This document shows positions 15,451 through 25,384 of a stretch of DNA of 64,000 nucleotides, piece by piece. The stretch is from Paenibacillus oleatilyticus (GTDB lineage Bacteria; Bacillota; Bacilli; Paenibacillales; NBRC-103111). The notes under the pieces are model-generated. The model ran no database searches and was not told the origin of the DNA. It worked only from the letters and a program-made list of their open reading frames with translations. The translations under genes and the position numbers were made by a program. The stretch spans positions 62,001 through 126,000 of the forward strand of contig NZ_JAHNZO010000002.1 of the NCBI RefSeq assembly GCF_018998565.1, read 5' to 3'. Every line of letters begins with the position of its first letter. Position 1 is the stretch's first letter.

Positions 15451-17526
15451 ATGCGTTACATGGTCGGAGTAGATGTCGGTGGAACCTTCACCGATGTAAC
15501 ATTGGTCGATACCCGCTCGGGAGAGATCTTAAACCACAAGGTTCCTTCCACGCCGGATGATCCGTCCCGGGCCATCATGAATGGCGTCGAGCAAATTCTT
15601 GAGTTAAACGGAGTTTCGGTATCGGAGGTCCGGTATCTGGCCCACGGCACGACGGTGGCGACCAATTCGCTGATCGAGAGGAAAGGAGCGCTGACAGGGC
15701 TGCTTGTCACCGAAGGGTTTCGCGATTTGCTCGAAATCGGACGGCAGACACGTCCCGGTCTGTATGATTTTTTCAAGGAAAAGCCCGAGCAGGTCATTCC
15801 CGGCCATCTGCGTCTGGAAGTCGACGAGCGCCTGTATGCGGACGGCAGCGTTCGCAAGCCGCTGGACCCGGACAGGCTGCGGGAGGCGATTGAACGATTG
15901 AAGCAGGAAGGCGTGCAGGCGATCGCGGTATGCTTTCTGTTCTCCTACCTGAACCCGGAGCACGAGAAGCAGGCGGTTGAGGAGATTCGCCGTCAATTCC
16001 CGGAGGCCTACGTTTCGGCTTCCCATCAGGTGGTTCCCGAATTCAGGGAATACGCCCGGCTCAGCACGACGGCTTTGAACGCATACCTTGGTCCGGTGAT
16101 GCAGCGCTATATGGAAAATTTCCAGCAATCCGTCCGCAAGGCGGGGATTCCGGTCGATCCGTACATTACGCAGTCGAACGGAGGCATCATTTCGATTCAG
16201 GAATCGGTATCGAATCCGGTGCGCACGGCGGTTTCCGGACCGGCGGCCGGGGTCGTGGCGGCGTCTCATCTGGCCGAGCTGACCGGCTACAAAAATATGA
16301 TTACGTTCGATATGGGGGGCACCTCGGCGGATTTTAGCCTGATCGAAAACGGCGATCCGAAAATTTCGATGGAGCGGGAAGTCGAAGGGTTCCCCGCCCG
16401 CATTCCGATGCTGGACATCCACGCATGCGGCGCCGGCGGCGGATCGATTGCCTGGCTGGATGCAGGCGGGGCGTTAAAGGTCGGACCGGAAAGCGCCGGA
16501 TCGATGCCCGGGCCGGCGGCTTACGGGCGGGGCGGAACGCGTCCGACCGTAACCGACGCCAACGCCATTCTCGGACGCTTGAATCCGGATGGCATCCTTG
16601 GCGGCAGAATGGCGCTTGATGTGGAAGCGTCGAAGCGGGCCGTGCAGGAGCACCTTTGCGCACGGACGGGCCTGTCGCTGCTGGAGGCGACCATGGGCAT
16701 TCTCACCGTCGTGAACGCCAACATGACGCGGGCGATTCGCCTCATCTCCGTCGAGAAAGGCTACGATCCGAGGGAATTTACGCTCGTTTCCTTCGGGGGC
16801 GGCGGCGGTCTTCATTGCGGAGCCCTGGCTCGCGAGCTCGGCATTCCAAGGATACTGGTTCCGCCGTCTCCGGGCACCTTCTGCTCCCTTGGCCTTTTGG
16901 TGACCGACGTCCGTTCCGACTACGTGCGTTCGATGCTGCTCGAATCCGCCGGCGGCAGCATGGAGACGATTCGCGGGCTGTTTTCCTCCATGATACAAGA
17001 AGGGGCGGCCATGCTGGAGAAGGAAGGCATTCCGGAGCCGAAGCGCCGGTATGTGCTGGGTCTGGATTTGCGCTTCAAGGGGCAAAATTACGAATTGACC
17101 CTGCCTGTCGAATGGTCCGAGCTGACGGACGAAGGGGTGCAGGGGATTCTGACGCGGTTCCATGAACAGCATGAGAAAAACTACGGCTATTCCAACCGGG
17201 CGGGGGTTATCGAATTCGTGAACTATCGCGTCACGGCGCTCGGCGAGCTGCCCAAGGCGGCGTTGCGCCGAACGGAGGAGAGTGGCGGCCGGTCCGCGCA
17301 GCCGACCTCGCGTCGGGAAGTCTATTTCGCGGAGACGGATCGTCCGGGGTATTACGATACGGCCATTTATCAGCGCAGCGAGCTGGCCCCCGGCGACCGC
17401 CTTGCGGGTCCGGCCATTATCGAGCAGATGGACTCCACCATTCTGATTCTGCCGGGGCAAACAGCCGGTGTGGACCCGTATCGCAATCTGGTGATTCAAA
17501 CCTTTGGCGAGGAGGAACAACGATGA
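15451..17526 (+). CDS. hyuA: hydantoinase/oxoprolinase family protein, A subunit
   Basis: 691 residues. ASKHA-fold ATPase: phosphate-1 motif GVDVGGTFTDVTLVD at residues 5-19, ITFDMGGTSADFSLI in the middle and FGGGGGLHCGALARELG near 450. HyuA/HyuB pairs carry out ATP-dependent opening of N-methylhydantoins, 5-oxoproline or related cyclic amides. GAGGAGG lies 6 bases before the ATG at 15451; an upstream in-frame ATG at 15430 is less likely. It overlaps hyuB by the ATGA at 17523. Its coupling to fructosamine genes suggests that the ring substrate comes from a glycated amino acid, which is an inference. Confidence 0.92.
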   Translation: MRYMVGVDVGGTFTDVTLVDTRSGEILNHKVPSTPDDPSRAIMNGVEQILELNGVSVSEVRYLAHGTTVATNSLIERKGALTGLLVTEGFRDLLEIGRQTRPGLYDFFKEKPEQVIPGHLRLEVDERLYADGSVRKPLDPDRLREAIERLKQEGVQAIAVCFLFSYLNPEHEKQAVEEIRRQFPEAYVSASHQVVPEFREYARLSTTALNAYLGPVMQRYMENFQQSVRKAGIPVDPYITQSNGGIISIQESVSNPVRTAVSGPAAGVVAASHLAELTGYKNMITFDMGGTSADFSLIENGDPKISMEREVEGFPARIPMLDIHACGAGGGSIAWLDAGGALKVGPESAGSMPGPAAYGRGGTRPTVTDANAILGRLNPDGILGGRMALDVEASKRAVQEHLCARTGLSLLEATMGILTVVNANMTRAIRLISVEKGYDPREFTLVSFGGGGGLHCGALARELGIPRILVPPSPGTFCSLGLLVTDVRSDYVRSMLLESAGGSMETIRGLFSSMIQEGAAMLEKEGIPEPKRRYVLGLDLRFKGQNYELTLPVEWSELTDEGVQGILTRFHEQHEKNYGYSNRAGVIEFVNYRVTALGELPKAALRRTEESGGRSAQPTSRREVYFAETDRPGYYDTAIYQRSELAPGDRLAGPAIIEQMDSTILILPGQTAGVDPYRNLVIQTFGEEEQR

Positions 17527-19268
17527 AACGGATAGATCCCATTACGCTGGAAATCGTCGGCAATCTGCTGCTTTCCGTTGCGGAGGAAATGGGCGTGACG
17601 CTGGTCAAAACCGCCTACTCCACCAACATTAAAGAGCGAAAAGACTGTTCGACGGCCCTGTTTGACGCCAAGGGACGCATGATCGCACAAGCGGAATACG
17701 TACCGATGCATCTGGGGTCGATGCTCGGGGTGGTCGGCGAGGTATTGAAGAAGTTTCCCGTCCAATCGCTGCGTCCGGGCGATATGTTCGTCACCAACGA
17801 TCCGTATGCGGGTGGCGGGACGCATCTGCCGGACATCACCATGGTCTCGCCCGTCTTTCTTGAGGACCGGCTGGTGGCGTTCGTAGCAAACATCGCGCAT
17901 CATTCCGACATTGGCGGGATGGTGCCGGGGAGCGTGTCGGCGCATTCGGATAACATTTACCAGGAAGGGCTGCGGATTCCGCTGGGGCGAATTTGCCGGG
18001 CGGGCGAGCTCGTTCAGGAGACGTACGATTACATCATTTTGAATACGCGGACGCCGGTGGAACGCAGCGGGGACCTGGATGCGCAGATTGCCTCGAACAT
18101 TGCCGGGGCCAAACGGATGGCGGAGGTCGTGCACAAATACGGGCCGGATGATTTTGCGGAATGCACCGATGCGCTGCTGGATTATGCGGAGCAGCTGATG
18201 CGCGCCGGAATCCGCACACTGCCGGAGGGAACTTACACGTTCGAGGATTATTTGGACGACGCGGGTGCGAATTCGGATACCCCGATCCCGATTCGGGCTG
18301 CGATCACGATCGAAGACGGAACGGCCAAGGTGGATTTTACGGGAACGAGCCCGCAGGTGCCCGGACCGCTGAACATGACGTACTCCGGGCTGCTGACCAC
18401 CGCCTTCTATTGCTTCAAGGCCGTGGCCGGACAATCGATCTTTGCCAATCACGGCATATACCGGGCGCTTCAAGTAACGGCGCCGGAAGGGACGATCGTC
18501 AACTGCAAGCTGCCCGTTCCGGTAGGGCAGCGGATCGATACGGCCCAGAGGGTCGTGGACGTGATTCTGGGCGCGCTGGCCCAAGTCGCGCCCGAGCGCG
18601 TCCTGGCGGCCTGCAACAGCGTCGTGACCTCGGCTATTTTCTCCGGGACGAATCCGAAAACCGGAACCTATTTCGTTTATCTGGAAACGATTGCCGGAGG
18701 CGCGGGAGCACACTCCCGGGGGGACGGGCTCAGCGGCGTTCAGGTGCACATGACCAATACGTCGAATCTGCCCGTAGAAGCCTTGGAGCGGGAATACCCG
18801 GTTCTGGTGGAGCGGTATCAGCTCAGGACCGATTCGGGCGGAGCCGGGCGGTTCAGGGGCGGCCTCGGCATTCAAAGAGACTTCCGCATCCTGAGCGACG
18901 GGATGAGCTATACGGGGCTGGGCGACCGCCACAAGTTCGCGCCATGGGGCTTGGAGGGCGGCAAGAGCGGGAGCCCGGGCAGCTTCTGGGTGTCTTTGAA
19001 CGGAGGCGAGCCCGAGCGGTTGGGATCGAAGATTTCCGGCATCTCGCTGAACAAAGAGGATTTGGTCCGTGTCTGCTCGCCGGGTTCGGGCGGTTACGGA
19101 AACCCGTATGATCGCCCGGTTGAGTTCGTACTCAAGGATGTGCGCGAGGGGAAGGTTTCCCGCCAATCGGCGGAAGATGATTACGGCGTTGTGCTGGTAT
19201 CCGCCTCGACCGGTCTGCAGATCGACGAGCAGGCGACGGCGGAGCGCAGGGCGGGGGCCAAGGTTTAG
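17523..19268 (+). CDS. hyuB: hydantoinase B/oxoprolinase family protein, B subunit
   Basis: 581 residues. Conserved family blocks include DPITLEIVGNLL at the start, CSTALFDAKGRMIAQAEYVP, TNDPYAGGGTHLPD and the C-terminal DSGGAGRFRGGLG and CSPGSGGYGNP. With HyuA it forms the two-subunit ATP-dependent ring-opening enzyme acting on hydantoin-like or oxoproline-like cyclic amides. ATGA overlap with hyuA shows tight translational coupling; the fructosamine kinase gene follows after 18 bp. The length is normal for the family. Confidence 0.93.
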   Translation: MKRIDPITLEIVGNLLLSVAEEMGVTLVKTAYSTNIKERKDCSTALFDAKGRMIAQAEYVPMHLGSMLGVVGEVLKKFPVQSLRPGDMFVTNDPYAGGGTHLPDITMVSPVFLEDRLVAFVANIAHHSDIGGMVPGSVSAHSDNIYQEGLRIPLGRICRAGELVQETYDYIILNTRTPVERSGDLDAQIASNIAGAKRMAEVVHKYGPDDFAECTDALLDYAEQLMRAGIRTLPEGTYTFEDYLDDAGANSDTPIPIRAAITIEDGTAKVDFTGTSPQVPGPLNMTYSGLLTTAFYCFKAVAGQSIFANHGIYRALQVTAPEGTIVNCKLPVPVGQRIDTAQRVVDVILGALAQVAPERVLAACNSVVTSAIFSGTNPKTGTYFVYLETIAGGAGAHSRGDGLSGVQVHMTNTSNLPVEALEREYPVLVERYQLRTDSGGAGRFRGGLGIQRDFRILSDGMSYTGLGDRHKFAPWGLEGGKSGSPGSFWVSLNGGEPERLGSKISGISLNKEDLVRVCSPGSGGYGNPYDRPVEFVLKDVREGKVSRQSAEDDYGVVLVSASTGLQIDEQATAERRAGAKV

Positions 19269-19286
19269 AGGGGGCGAGCAGGGAAG

Positions 19287-20111
19287 ATGAAGCTGATTGG
19301 CATCGGCGACAACGTTGTCGATTATTATCAGGACCAGGGGCTGATGTACCCCGGAGGGAACGCCTTGAATGTGGCCGTCGCCGGCAGGCGGAACGGGGCC
19401 GAGGCCAGCGCTTATTTGGGCATCGTAGGAGACGATGCGGCGGCGGAGCATGTGGTGAACTGCCTGCGGGAAGAAGGCATCGACCATGCCCGTCTCCGCA
19501 GAGCGTACGGTCCGAACGGCGAGGCGGTCGTCGCCTTGAGCGGGGACGGCGACCGGATTTTTGTCGGAACGAACCGCGGAACCCGGATACAGTCCCTGTT
19601 GACGCTCCGCCTGACGCAGGACGATCTGGACTATATCAACAAGTTCGACGTCGTGCACACAAGCGTGAACAGCGATATGGAGCACGAGCTGCACCGGCTG
19701 GCGCACAAGGCGCTTTCGTTTGATTTTTCCACGCCCAAGCGCTGGGATGCGGCCTATTTACGGCTGATTTGTCCTTATTTGACCTATGCTTTTTTCTCGG
19801 GCAGCGACATGTCTCCCGGTCAAATCCGTTACTTGTTCGAGGAGGTTCACCGGTTGGGCGTCCGGGTGGCGGGGGTGACGAGAGGAGCGGAGCCGGCGAT
19901 GTTTTCGGTCAACGGCGCTGTCTACAAGCAGCCGCCGGCGGCCGGCGGCGCGATCGTCGATACGATGGGGGCGGGCGATTCTTTCATCGGCGCCTTCCTG
20001 ACATCTTACCATGAGCATCGGGATATGCATGAGGCGCTGCTCCGGGCTTCCCGGTCGGCGGCTCTCACCTGCGGGCATTACGGCGCGTTCGGTTACGGCA
20101 AGCGAAAATAA
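19287..20111 (+). CDS. frlD: PfkB-family sugar kinase, fructoselysine 6-kinase-like
   Basis: 274 residues. Ribokinase fold with the N-terminal PGGNALNVAV motif and the catalytic DTMGAGDSFIGAF block near residues 225-238 (the Asp of GAGD is the base). Overall it resembles FrlD, which phosphorylates the C6 hydroxyl of fructoselysine and related Amadori products. The next gene is an FrlB-like deglycase, which strengthens this assignment. It sits between hyuB and frlB in one operon. Exact substrate (fructoselysine or another fructosamine) is not determined. Confidence 0.85.
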   Translation: MKLIGIGDNVVDYYQDQGLMYPGGNALNVAVAGRRNGAEASAYLGIVGDDAAAEHVVNCLREEGIDHARLRRAYGPNGEAVVALSGDGDRIFVGTNRGTRIQSLLTLRLTQDDLDYINKFDVVHTSVNSDMEHELHRLAHKALSFDFSTPKRWDAAYLRLICPYLTYAFFSGSDMSPGQIRYLFEEVHRLGVRVAGVTRGAEPAMFSVNGAVYKQPPAAGGAIVDTMGAGDSFIGAFLTSYHEHRDMHEALLRASRSAALTCGHYGAFGYGKRK

Positions 20112-20135
20112 CAACAAATTCAGGAGGCGATGGCC

Positions 20136-21140
20136 ATGACAAATTCCATGCCTTATACCAAGGCCGATTCTCAACTGCATCAAATCTTCGAGGCTTACAA
20201 ACAAAGAACGATTAAACGCGTATTTTTCGTGGCATGCGGCGGCTCGTCCGCCCTGATGTATCCAAGCAAATATTTTCTGGACCGCGAATCCAGACACATT
20301 ACTTCCGAAGTGTTCAGCTCCAACGAATTCATTCACCGGAATCCGCAATCCTTGGACGAGCATTCGCTGGTCATCTTGTGTTCGCACAAAGGCAAGACGC
20401 CGGAAACGACGGAAGCCGCCAAATTTGCCAAAAGCAAAGGCGCCCTGACCGTATCGCTGATGTATGTGGAGCATGCTCCGCTGGCGGACGAATCCGACTT
20501 TATCGTCAACTACAGCTGGATTTCGGCAGGCCATATGGAGCCTCACCCGGAAATCATGAACTATGCGATCCTGTATAAATTGTCCATGGGGCTGCTGTAT
20601 ATCAAAGAAGGCAATCGTAAATACGAAAAGCTGCTGAGCAGCTTGGACAACCTGGGCGGCGTCTTTGAAAAGGTCATGAAGCAGCATGAGGAACAGGTGA
20701 AGGCTTATGCCGAGCAATATAAGGACGAAAAAATCATCTACACGATGGCCAGCGGAGCGAATTACGGGATGGCCTACTCCTTCGCGATTTGCATCTTGAT
20801 GGAGATGCAGTGGATTCATTCCCATGCGATTCATGCCGGGGAGTTTTTCCACGGGCCGTTCGAGATTCTGGATAAGGATGTTCCGTTCATTCTGCTGCTG
20901 GGCTTGGACGAAACGCGTCCATTGGAGGAGCGGGCGCTGGCGTTCCTGGAGCAGTACGGCGAGAAGCGGATTGTGATCGATGCGAAAACGTTCGATCTGA
21001 CCGGGATCGACGAAGAGGTGAAGGGCTATTTGGCCCCGCTCGTCATCAACTTCGTCCTGCGCATGTTTGCCCTGGCGCTGTCCAAAGCCCGAAACCATCC
21101 GCTGGAAACGCGGCGTTACATGTTCAAGGTTCCTTATTAA
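20136..21140 (+). CDS. frlB: SIS-domain fructosamine-6-phosphate deglycase, FrlB-like
   Basis: 334 residues with two SIS (sugar isomerase) domains: FFVACGGSSALMYPSKYFL and SHKGKTPETTEAAKFAKSKG in the first, MASGANYGMAYSFAICILMEMQ and HAGEFFHGPFE in the second. FrlB-type enzymes split fructosamine 6-phosphates into glucose 6-phosphate and the free amino acid. ATG 20136 lies 8 bases after AGGAGG and is preferred to ATG 20130. It is the last gene of the hyuAB-frlDB operon. FrlB and GlmS-like proteins share this fold; the neighbouring kinase argues for the deglycase role. Confidence 0.87.
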   Translation: MTNSMPYTKADSQLHQIFEAYKQRTIKRVFFVACGGSSALMYPSKYFLDRESRHITSEVFSSNEFIHRNPQSLDEHSLVILCSHKGKTPETTEAAKFAKSKGALTVSLMYVEHAPLADESDFIVNYSWISAGHMEPHPEIMNYAILYKLSMGLLYIKEGNRKYEKLLSSLDNLGGVFEKVMKQHEEQVKAYAEQYKDEKIIYTMASGANYGMAYSFAICILMEMQWIHSHAIHAGEFFHGPFEILDKDVPFILLLGLDETRPLEERALAFLEQYGEKRIVIDAKTFDLTGIDEEVKGYLAPLVINFVLRMFALALSKARNHPLETRRYMFKVPY

Positions 21141-21166
21141 AACCGGATACGACCGGCAACCGTTCG

Positions 21167-21217
21167 ACGGTCACGGCTTAGCGCGGGCTTCCGCCGGGCT
21201 GTGGCCGTTATTTTGTT
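21167..21217 (+). terminator. probable terminator after frlB
   Basis: ACGGTCAC (21167-21174) pairs with GTGGCCGT (21201-21208), with an inner GGGCT/GGGCT-flanked stem, followed by TATTTTGTT. Confidence 0.5.
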
Positions 21218-21347
21218 ATCGCTAATCGGACGATATTGCAACAAAAACGAAATATTGTCAAAGAAAATAACGCCAAAGAAGCCGGTCCCATGCAAAGTGT
21301 GCTTATTGTCCGAAAGACAGGATGAATTTACAACGAAAACAGACACC

Positions 21348-21377
21348 GTTACATGGGATGAAAGGTGACACCATAAT
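21348..21377 (+). promoter_or_regulatory. candidate promoter of the peptide ABC transporter operon
   Basis: TTACAT near 21349 and an AATATAAT block near 21370 lie at roughly 17-20 bp spacing, about 85 bp upstream of a cre site. The hexamer assignment is approximate. Confidence 0.4.
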
Positions 21378-21458
21378 ATAATAGGGCTAGAAAGAGAAAC
21401 GATGCGTTTGAGCGTGTCGTCTCGGCGGCGGTGGAACAAAGCGGAACGTTTGGATTAA

Positions 21459-21472
21459 TGATAGCGTTATCA
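21459..21472 (+). promoter_or_regulatory. CcpA catabolite-responsive element (cre)
   Basis: TGATAGCGTTATCA fits every position of the cre consensus TGWNANCGNTNWCA. It lies between the promoter candidate and the first ABC transporter gene, where CcpA would block elongation when preferred sugars are present. Confidence 0.75.
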
Positions 21473-21498
21473 AAGTGTTAAGGCTGGGAGAGATACTC

Positions 21499-22491
21499 AT
21501 GAATCATGTTCTGCTAAGAATCAGCAACCTGAGCACGGAATTCAAAACGGAAAAGGGCGTATTTCCGGCGGTTAGCGGCGTGGATCTGACGATCAACAAA
21601 GGGGAAATCCTGTGTATCGTCGGTGAAAGCGGCAGCGGGAAAACAGTGGCCTCGCTTTCGCTGATGCAGCTCCTTCCCGCCTCTGGGAAAATTGCATCGG
21701 GCGAGATCTGGTTCGAAGGCCGGGATCTGCTGAAAGTCAAGAAGAAGGAAATGTCTCAAATCCGGGGAAAGGCCATCTCTATGATTTTCCAAGACCCGAT
21801 GATGGCCTTGGACCCTGTCTATACTTGCGGCAGCCAATTGATCGAAGCGCTGCGCATCCATAGCAAGATATCGCGTTCCGGCGCTTTCGACAAGGCGTTG
21901 GAGCTGCTGAAGCACGTGGGCATCGCTCACCCCGAAAGAGTCATGCATGCTTATCCGCACGAGCTGTCGGGCGGGATGTGCCAGCGGATTATGATCGCCA
22001 TGGCGCTCTCGTGCAGCCCCAGGCTGCTGATTGCCGACGAGCCGACGACGGCGCTGGATGTGACCGTTCAGGCGCAAATCCTCGATCTGCTGAAAAAGCT
22101 CCGGGACGAAATGCACATGAGCATCATGCTGATTACCCACGATCTCGGTGTTGTCGCGGAGATGGCCGACCGGGTGGCGGTGATGTATGCCGGCAAGGTC
22201 ATGGAAGAAGGAGACGTCAGGTCGATCTTCCGTAACCCGCAGCACCCGTATACCCAAGGCTTGATTCGCTCCATTCCCCACTTGGATCAGGCGAACGAAA
22301 AGCTGTACAGCATCAGCGGAGCCGTACCCAGCATCAACTCGATGCCGGACGGCTGCCGGTTCAGTCCGAGATGCCCGGATGCCGCCGAGATATGCGGCAA
22401 GGAGGAACCGGCCATGTACCCGACCGGCGGCGGCTGCAGAGCCCGCTGCTGGAAAGCCGATCCGGCCTGGAAGGAGGGCGAAGCGGGATGA
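21499..22491 (+). CDS. peptide ABC transporter ATP-binding protein, DppD/OppD type
   Basis: 330 residues. Walker A GESGSGKT, signature LSGGMCQRI, Walker [13 protein letters not shown], and the C-terminal oligopeptide-transporter extension with the cysteine cluster [14 protein letters not shown]. It powers import of peptides or similar solutes at the cytoplasmic face of the membrane. GGGAG lies 8 bases before ATG 21499. It overlaps the next ATPase gene by ATGA. Confidence 0.93.
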   Translation: MNHVLLRISNLSTEFKTEKGVFPAVSGVDLTINKGEILCIVGESGSGKTVASLSLMQLLPASGKIASGEIWFEGRDLLKVKKKEMSQIRGKAISMIFQDPMMALDPVYTCGSQLIEALRIHSKISRSGAFDKALELLKHVGIAHPERVMHAYPHELSGGMCQRIMIAMALSCSPRLLIADEPTTALDVTVQAQILDLLKKLRDEMHMSIMLITHDLGVVAEMADRVAVMYAGKVMEEGDVRSIFRNPQHPYTQGLIRSIPHLDQANEKLYSISGAVPSINSMPDGCRFSPRCPDAAEICGKEEPAMYPTGGGCRARCWKADPAWKEGEAG

Positions 22492-23501
22492 ACGAGAAGC
22501 TGCTGGAAGTCAGGCATGTAAAAAAATATTTTCCGGTCAAAAAGGGTCTCTTCGCGAACCGGCAAGGCTATGTGAAAGCGGTTGACGATGTCAGCTTCTC
22601 GATTTTCAAGGGGGAGACCTTTGGACTCGTCGGCGAATCCGGCTGCGGCAAAAGCACGCTGTCCCGCGTTCTGATGCGGCTGACCGATGCCGACAGCGGC
22701 GAAATCCGGTTTGACGGCAGCGATCTTTTGAAGCTGAAAGGCAAGGAATTGAGAAGACAGCGCCGGAAAATGCAGATGGTGTTCCAGAAACCGTTCGAAT
22801 CGTTAAACCCGAGAAGGACCGTAGGCGAGATTATCGGGGCGCCGTTTGAGATTCACGGCGAGGCCGCCGGCCGGGACAAGGAACAAAGGGTGAAACGCCT
22901 GCTGGAGCTGGTCGGATTGAGCCCTCACTATATCAACCGCTATCCGCACGAATTTTCCGGCGGCCAACGGCAGCGCATCGGCATCGCGCGGGCGATTGCT
23001 TTAAATCCGAAGCTTGTAGTCTGCGACGAAGCCGTATCCGCTTTGGACGTGTCTATCCAATCGCAAATTCTCAATCTGCTGAACGAGCTGCAGCACGAAT
23101 TCGGTCTGACCTACTTGTTCATTTCCCATAATTTATCGGTGGTCAGGCATATGAGCAGCCGGATCGCCGTCATGTACCTCGGAAAAATCGTGGAGATCGC
23201 GGATGCGGGAGAGCTGTACGCCAATGCCAGACATCCGTACACGAAAGCGCTGCTATCGGCGATCCCGATGCCCGATCCCGATTTTGCCAAGGAGCGCATT
23301 ATTTTGAGCGGCGACGTTCCAAGCCCCGTCAATCCGCCGGCGGGCTGCCGCTTTTGCACCCGGTGCGCGGAAGCGCTGCCGATCTGCAGCGAAGTCGCGC
23401 CCGATTTTGTACAAATCAGTGACAAGCATGCTGTGGCATGCCATTTATATGGAAGCGGCGGGGATCCAACCGGTTCTGCGGATAGAGGGGGATCGAAGTG
23501 A
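22488..23501 (+). CDS. peptide ABC transporter ATP-binding protein, DppF/OppF type
   Basis: 337 residues. Walker [10 protein letters not shown], signature [14 protein letters not shown], Walker [13 protein letters not shown] and a C-terminal Cys-rich extension ([14 protein letters not shown]). It is the second ATPase of the heterodimer. It overlaps both neighbours by 4 bp (ATGA upstream, GTGA downstream). It ends with a short Gly/Ser tail. Confidence 0.93.
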   Translation: MNEKLLEVRHVKKYFPVKKGLFANRQGYVKAVDDVSFSIFKGETFGLVGESGCGKSTLSRVLMRLTDADSGEIRFDGSDLLKLKGKELRRQRRKMQMVFQKPFESLNPRRTVGEIIGAPFEIHGEAAGRDKEQRVKRLLELVGLSPHYINRYPHEFSGGQRQRIGIARAIALNPKLVVCDEAVSALDVSIQSQILNLLNELQHEFGLTYLFISHNLSVVRHMSSRIAVMYLGKIVEIADAGELYANARHPYTKALLSAIPMPDPDFAKERIILSGDVPSPVNPPAGCRFCTRCAEALPICSEVAPDFVQISDKHAVACHLYGSGGDPTGSADRGGSK

Positions 23502-24442
23502 TACGTTATTTGACTGGCAAAATGGCGCTCGTCATCGTTCAGGTGCTGATCGTAGGCACGCTGGTATTTTCGCTGATCCATCTTATGCCGGGCGATCCGG
23601 CCGTCCTCGTCCTTGGCACCGAACGGGGAGGAGACGCGGCCGCTGTCGCGGAAATGCGTCATACGCTCGGGTTGGACCAGCCCTTGATCAAGCAGTACGG
23701 GGAGTGGCTGGCCCGGTTTGCCCAACTAGATTTGGGCCAATCGCTTTTTGACAAAACCCCGGTCAAAACATATATTTCGCAAAGGCTCCCGAATACGATC
23801 GAGCTGGCGCTTGTCTCCATCGTTCTCGCTGCCTTGATCGGAGTTCCGCTCGGCATTGCCGCAGCCTTGAAGCGGCAGAGCGTCCTCGATCTGACCCTTT
23901 CGTCTCTGGCGGCCTTGGGCGTTTCGTTTCCCGTCTACGTTCTCGGCGCGTTTATGATTCTTCTCTTCAGCTTCAAGCTTCAATGGCTGCCCGCCAGCGG
24001 CTTTGTCGAATTTGCCGACAACCCCGGCAAGCATTTGCTGCGGCTGGCCATGCCTTCCTTGACGCTGGCGCTGGGCTTGGCCGCTTCGATCGCCAGAATG
24101 ACGCGTTCGTCCATGCTGGAGGTGCTGAACAAGGAGTTTGTCCAGACGCTCCGGGCCAAAGGATTATCGGAGTGGACCATCATTTCGCGCCATGCTTTCC
24201 GCAATGCGATCATTCCCGTCATCACCGTCATCGGCCTGCAGCTTGGCAACCTGATCGGAGGCACGGTGCTGATCGAATATTTGTTCAACTGGCCGGGTAT
24301 GAGCACACTGTTGGTGAAATCGATCGCGAACCGCGATTATCCTTTGATTCAAGGCTGCATCGTCGTCATGTCCGCATTTTTTATCGTCGTGAACATGCTG
24401 GTCGATCTGCTGTACGGCTTGATGGACCCAAGGGTGCGCTAA
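23498..24442 (+). CDS. peptide ABC transporter permease, DppB type
   Basis: 314 residues with about six membrane helices. The binding-protein-dependent permease (EAA) loop is visible as [28 protein letters not shown]. The DppB/OppB-type start ([26 protein letters not shown]) is normal. It forms the membrane channel with the next gene product. The GTG start at 23498 overlaps the stop of the preceding ATPase gene. Confidence 0.93.
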   Translation: MIRYLTGKMALVIVQVLIVGTLVFSLIHLMPGDPAVLVLGTERGGDAAAVAEMRHTLGLDQPLIKQYGEWLARFAQLDLGQSLFDKTPVKTYISQRLPNTIELALVSIVLAALIGVPLGIAAALKRQSVLDLTLSSLAALGVSFPVYVLGAFMILLFSFKLQWLPASGFVEFADNPGKHLLRLAMPSLTLALGLAASIARMTRSSMLEVLNKEFVQTLRAKGLSEWTIISRHAFRNAIIPVITVIGLQLGNLIGGTVLIEYLFNWPGMSTLLVKSIANRDYPLIQGCIVVMSAFFIVVNMLVDLLYGLMDPRVR

Positions 24443-24490
24443 AACGGGAAAGCGGCGGACGGTCGAGTGTTTAACGTAAGGAGTGGGAAT

Positions 24491-25315
24491 ATGCTGAAAA
24501 AGTGTCTGAGGAACAGAACGTTTGTCATCAGCGTTATCGTTCTGCTTCCGATTCTGGTTATTGCGGCGATCGGGCCGTGGATCGTTCCCCATGACCCGCT
24601 GGAAATCAACCCCAATCTGGTGCTGAAGCCGGCTTTGCCGGACCATCCGTTCGGCACCGACGAATTCGGCCGGGACATCTTAAGCCGTCTGATTTTGGGG
24701 ATACGCCCTTCGCTCACCGTCGCGCTGGGCTCTACGCTGCTGGCCTTTGCCGTCGGGCTGCTGCTCGGCATTGTAGCGGGCTACTTCCGGGGGATCGCGG
24801 AGAAAACGGTGATGCGGGCCGTAGATATCGTCCTGTGCTTCCCACCGATTTTGCTGGCCTTGATGGTGGTAGGCTTCTGGGGAGCGGGGATTAAAAACTT
24901 GATCATGATTATCGGAATCGTGTATGCGCCGCATTTTGCCCGCATTGCCTATTCATCAACCCTTCAGATCAAGAAACAGGAGTATGTGGAGAGCGAGCTG
25001 TCGCTTGGCGCCTCCCATACGCGGGTGCTGTTCGGCTGCATTTTGCCTAACATCATGTCTCCGCTTATCATCCAGATCAGCCTGACCATCGCAGCGGCGA
25101 TTCTTCTAGAATCGGGGCTCAGCTTCCTCGGCTTGGGCGTCGTTCCTCCCGAGCCTTCGTGGGGGCAGATGATCGGCCAATCGCGGGGCTATATCAGTTT
25201 GAATCCGATGTATGCCGTCTGGCCTTCGCTCTGTCTGGGGATCACGATCCTGTCCGTCAATTTGCTGGGAGACAGCTTGAGAGATATCCTGGACCCGAAA
25301 TTGAACCGTTCCTAG
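24491..25315 (+). CDS. peptide ABC transporter permease, DppC type
   Basis: 274 residues. Begins with a single helix followed by the conserved HPFGTDEFGRDILSRLILG block of DppC/OppC proteins; the EAA loop is YVESELSLGASHTRVLFGCILPN. About six membrane helices. It starts 48 bp after dppB, with AAGGAG 9 bases before ATG 24491. Forms the permease heterodimer with the preceding gene product. Confidence 0.93.
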   Translation: MLKKCLRNRTFVISVIVLLPILVIAAIGPWIVPHDPLEINPNLVLKPALPDHPFGTDEFGRDILSRLILGIRPSLTVALGSTLLAFAVGLLLGIVAGYFRGIAEKTVMRAVDIVLCFPPILLALMVVGFWGAGIKNLIMIIGIVYAPHFARIAYSSTLQIKKQEYVESELSLGASHTRVLFGCILPNIMSPLIIQISLTIAAAILLESGLSFLGLGVVPPEPSWGQMIGQSRGYISLNPMYAVWPSLCLGITILSVNLLGDSLRDILDPKLNRS

Positions 25316-25384
25316 CTTTGGTGATAAGGATTGTCATTCCGAATGACTGTCCCTATTATAAATATTAAAGGGAGGTTTTGCAGC

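Noticed and set aside
17496..19706. 736-codon minus-strand open frame opposite hyuB and the kinase gene
   Set aside because: Its translation is rich in R, H, P and Q with no domain; it mirrors the codon bias of the genuine plus-strand genes.
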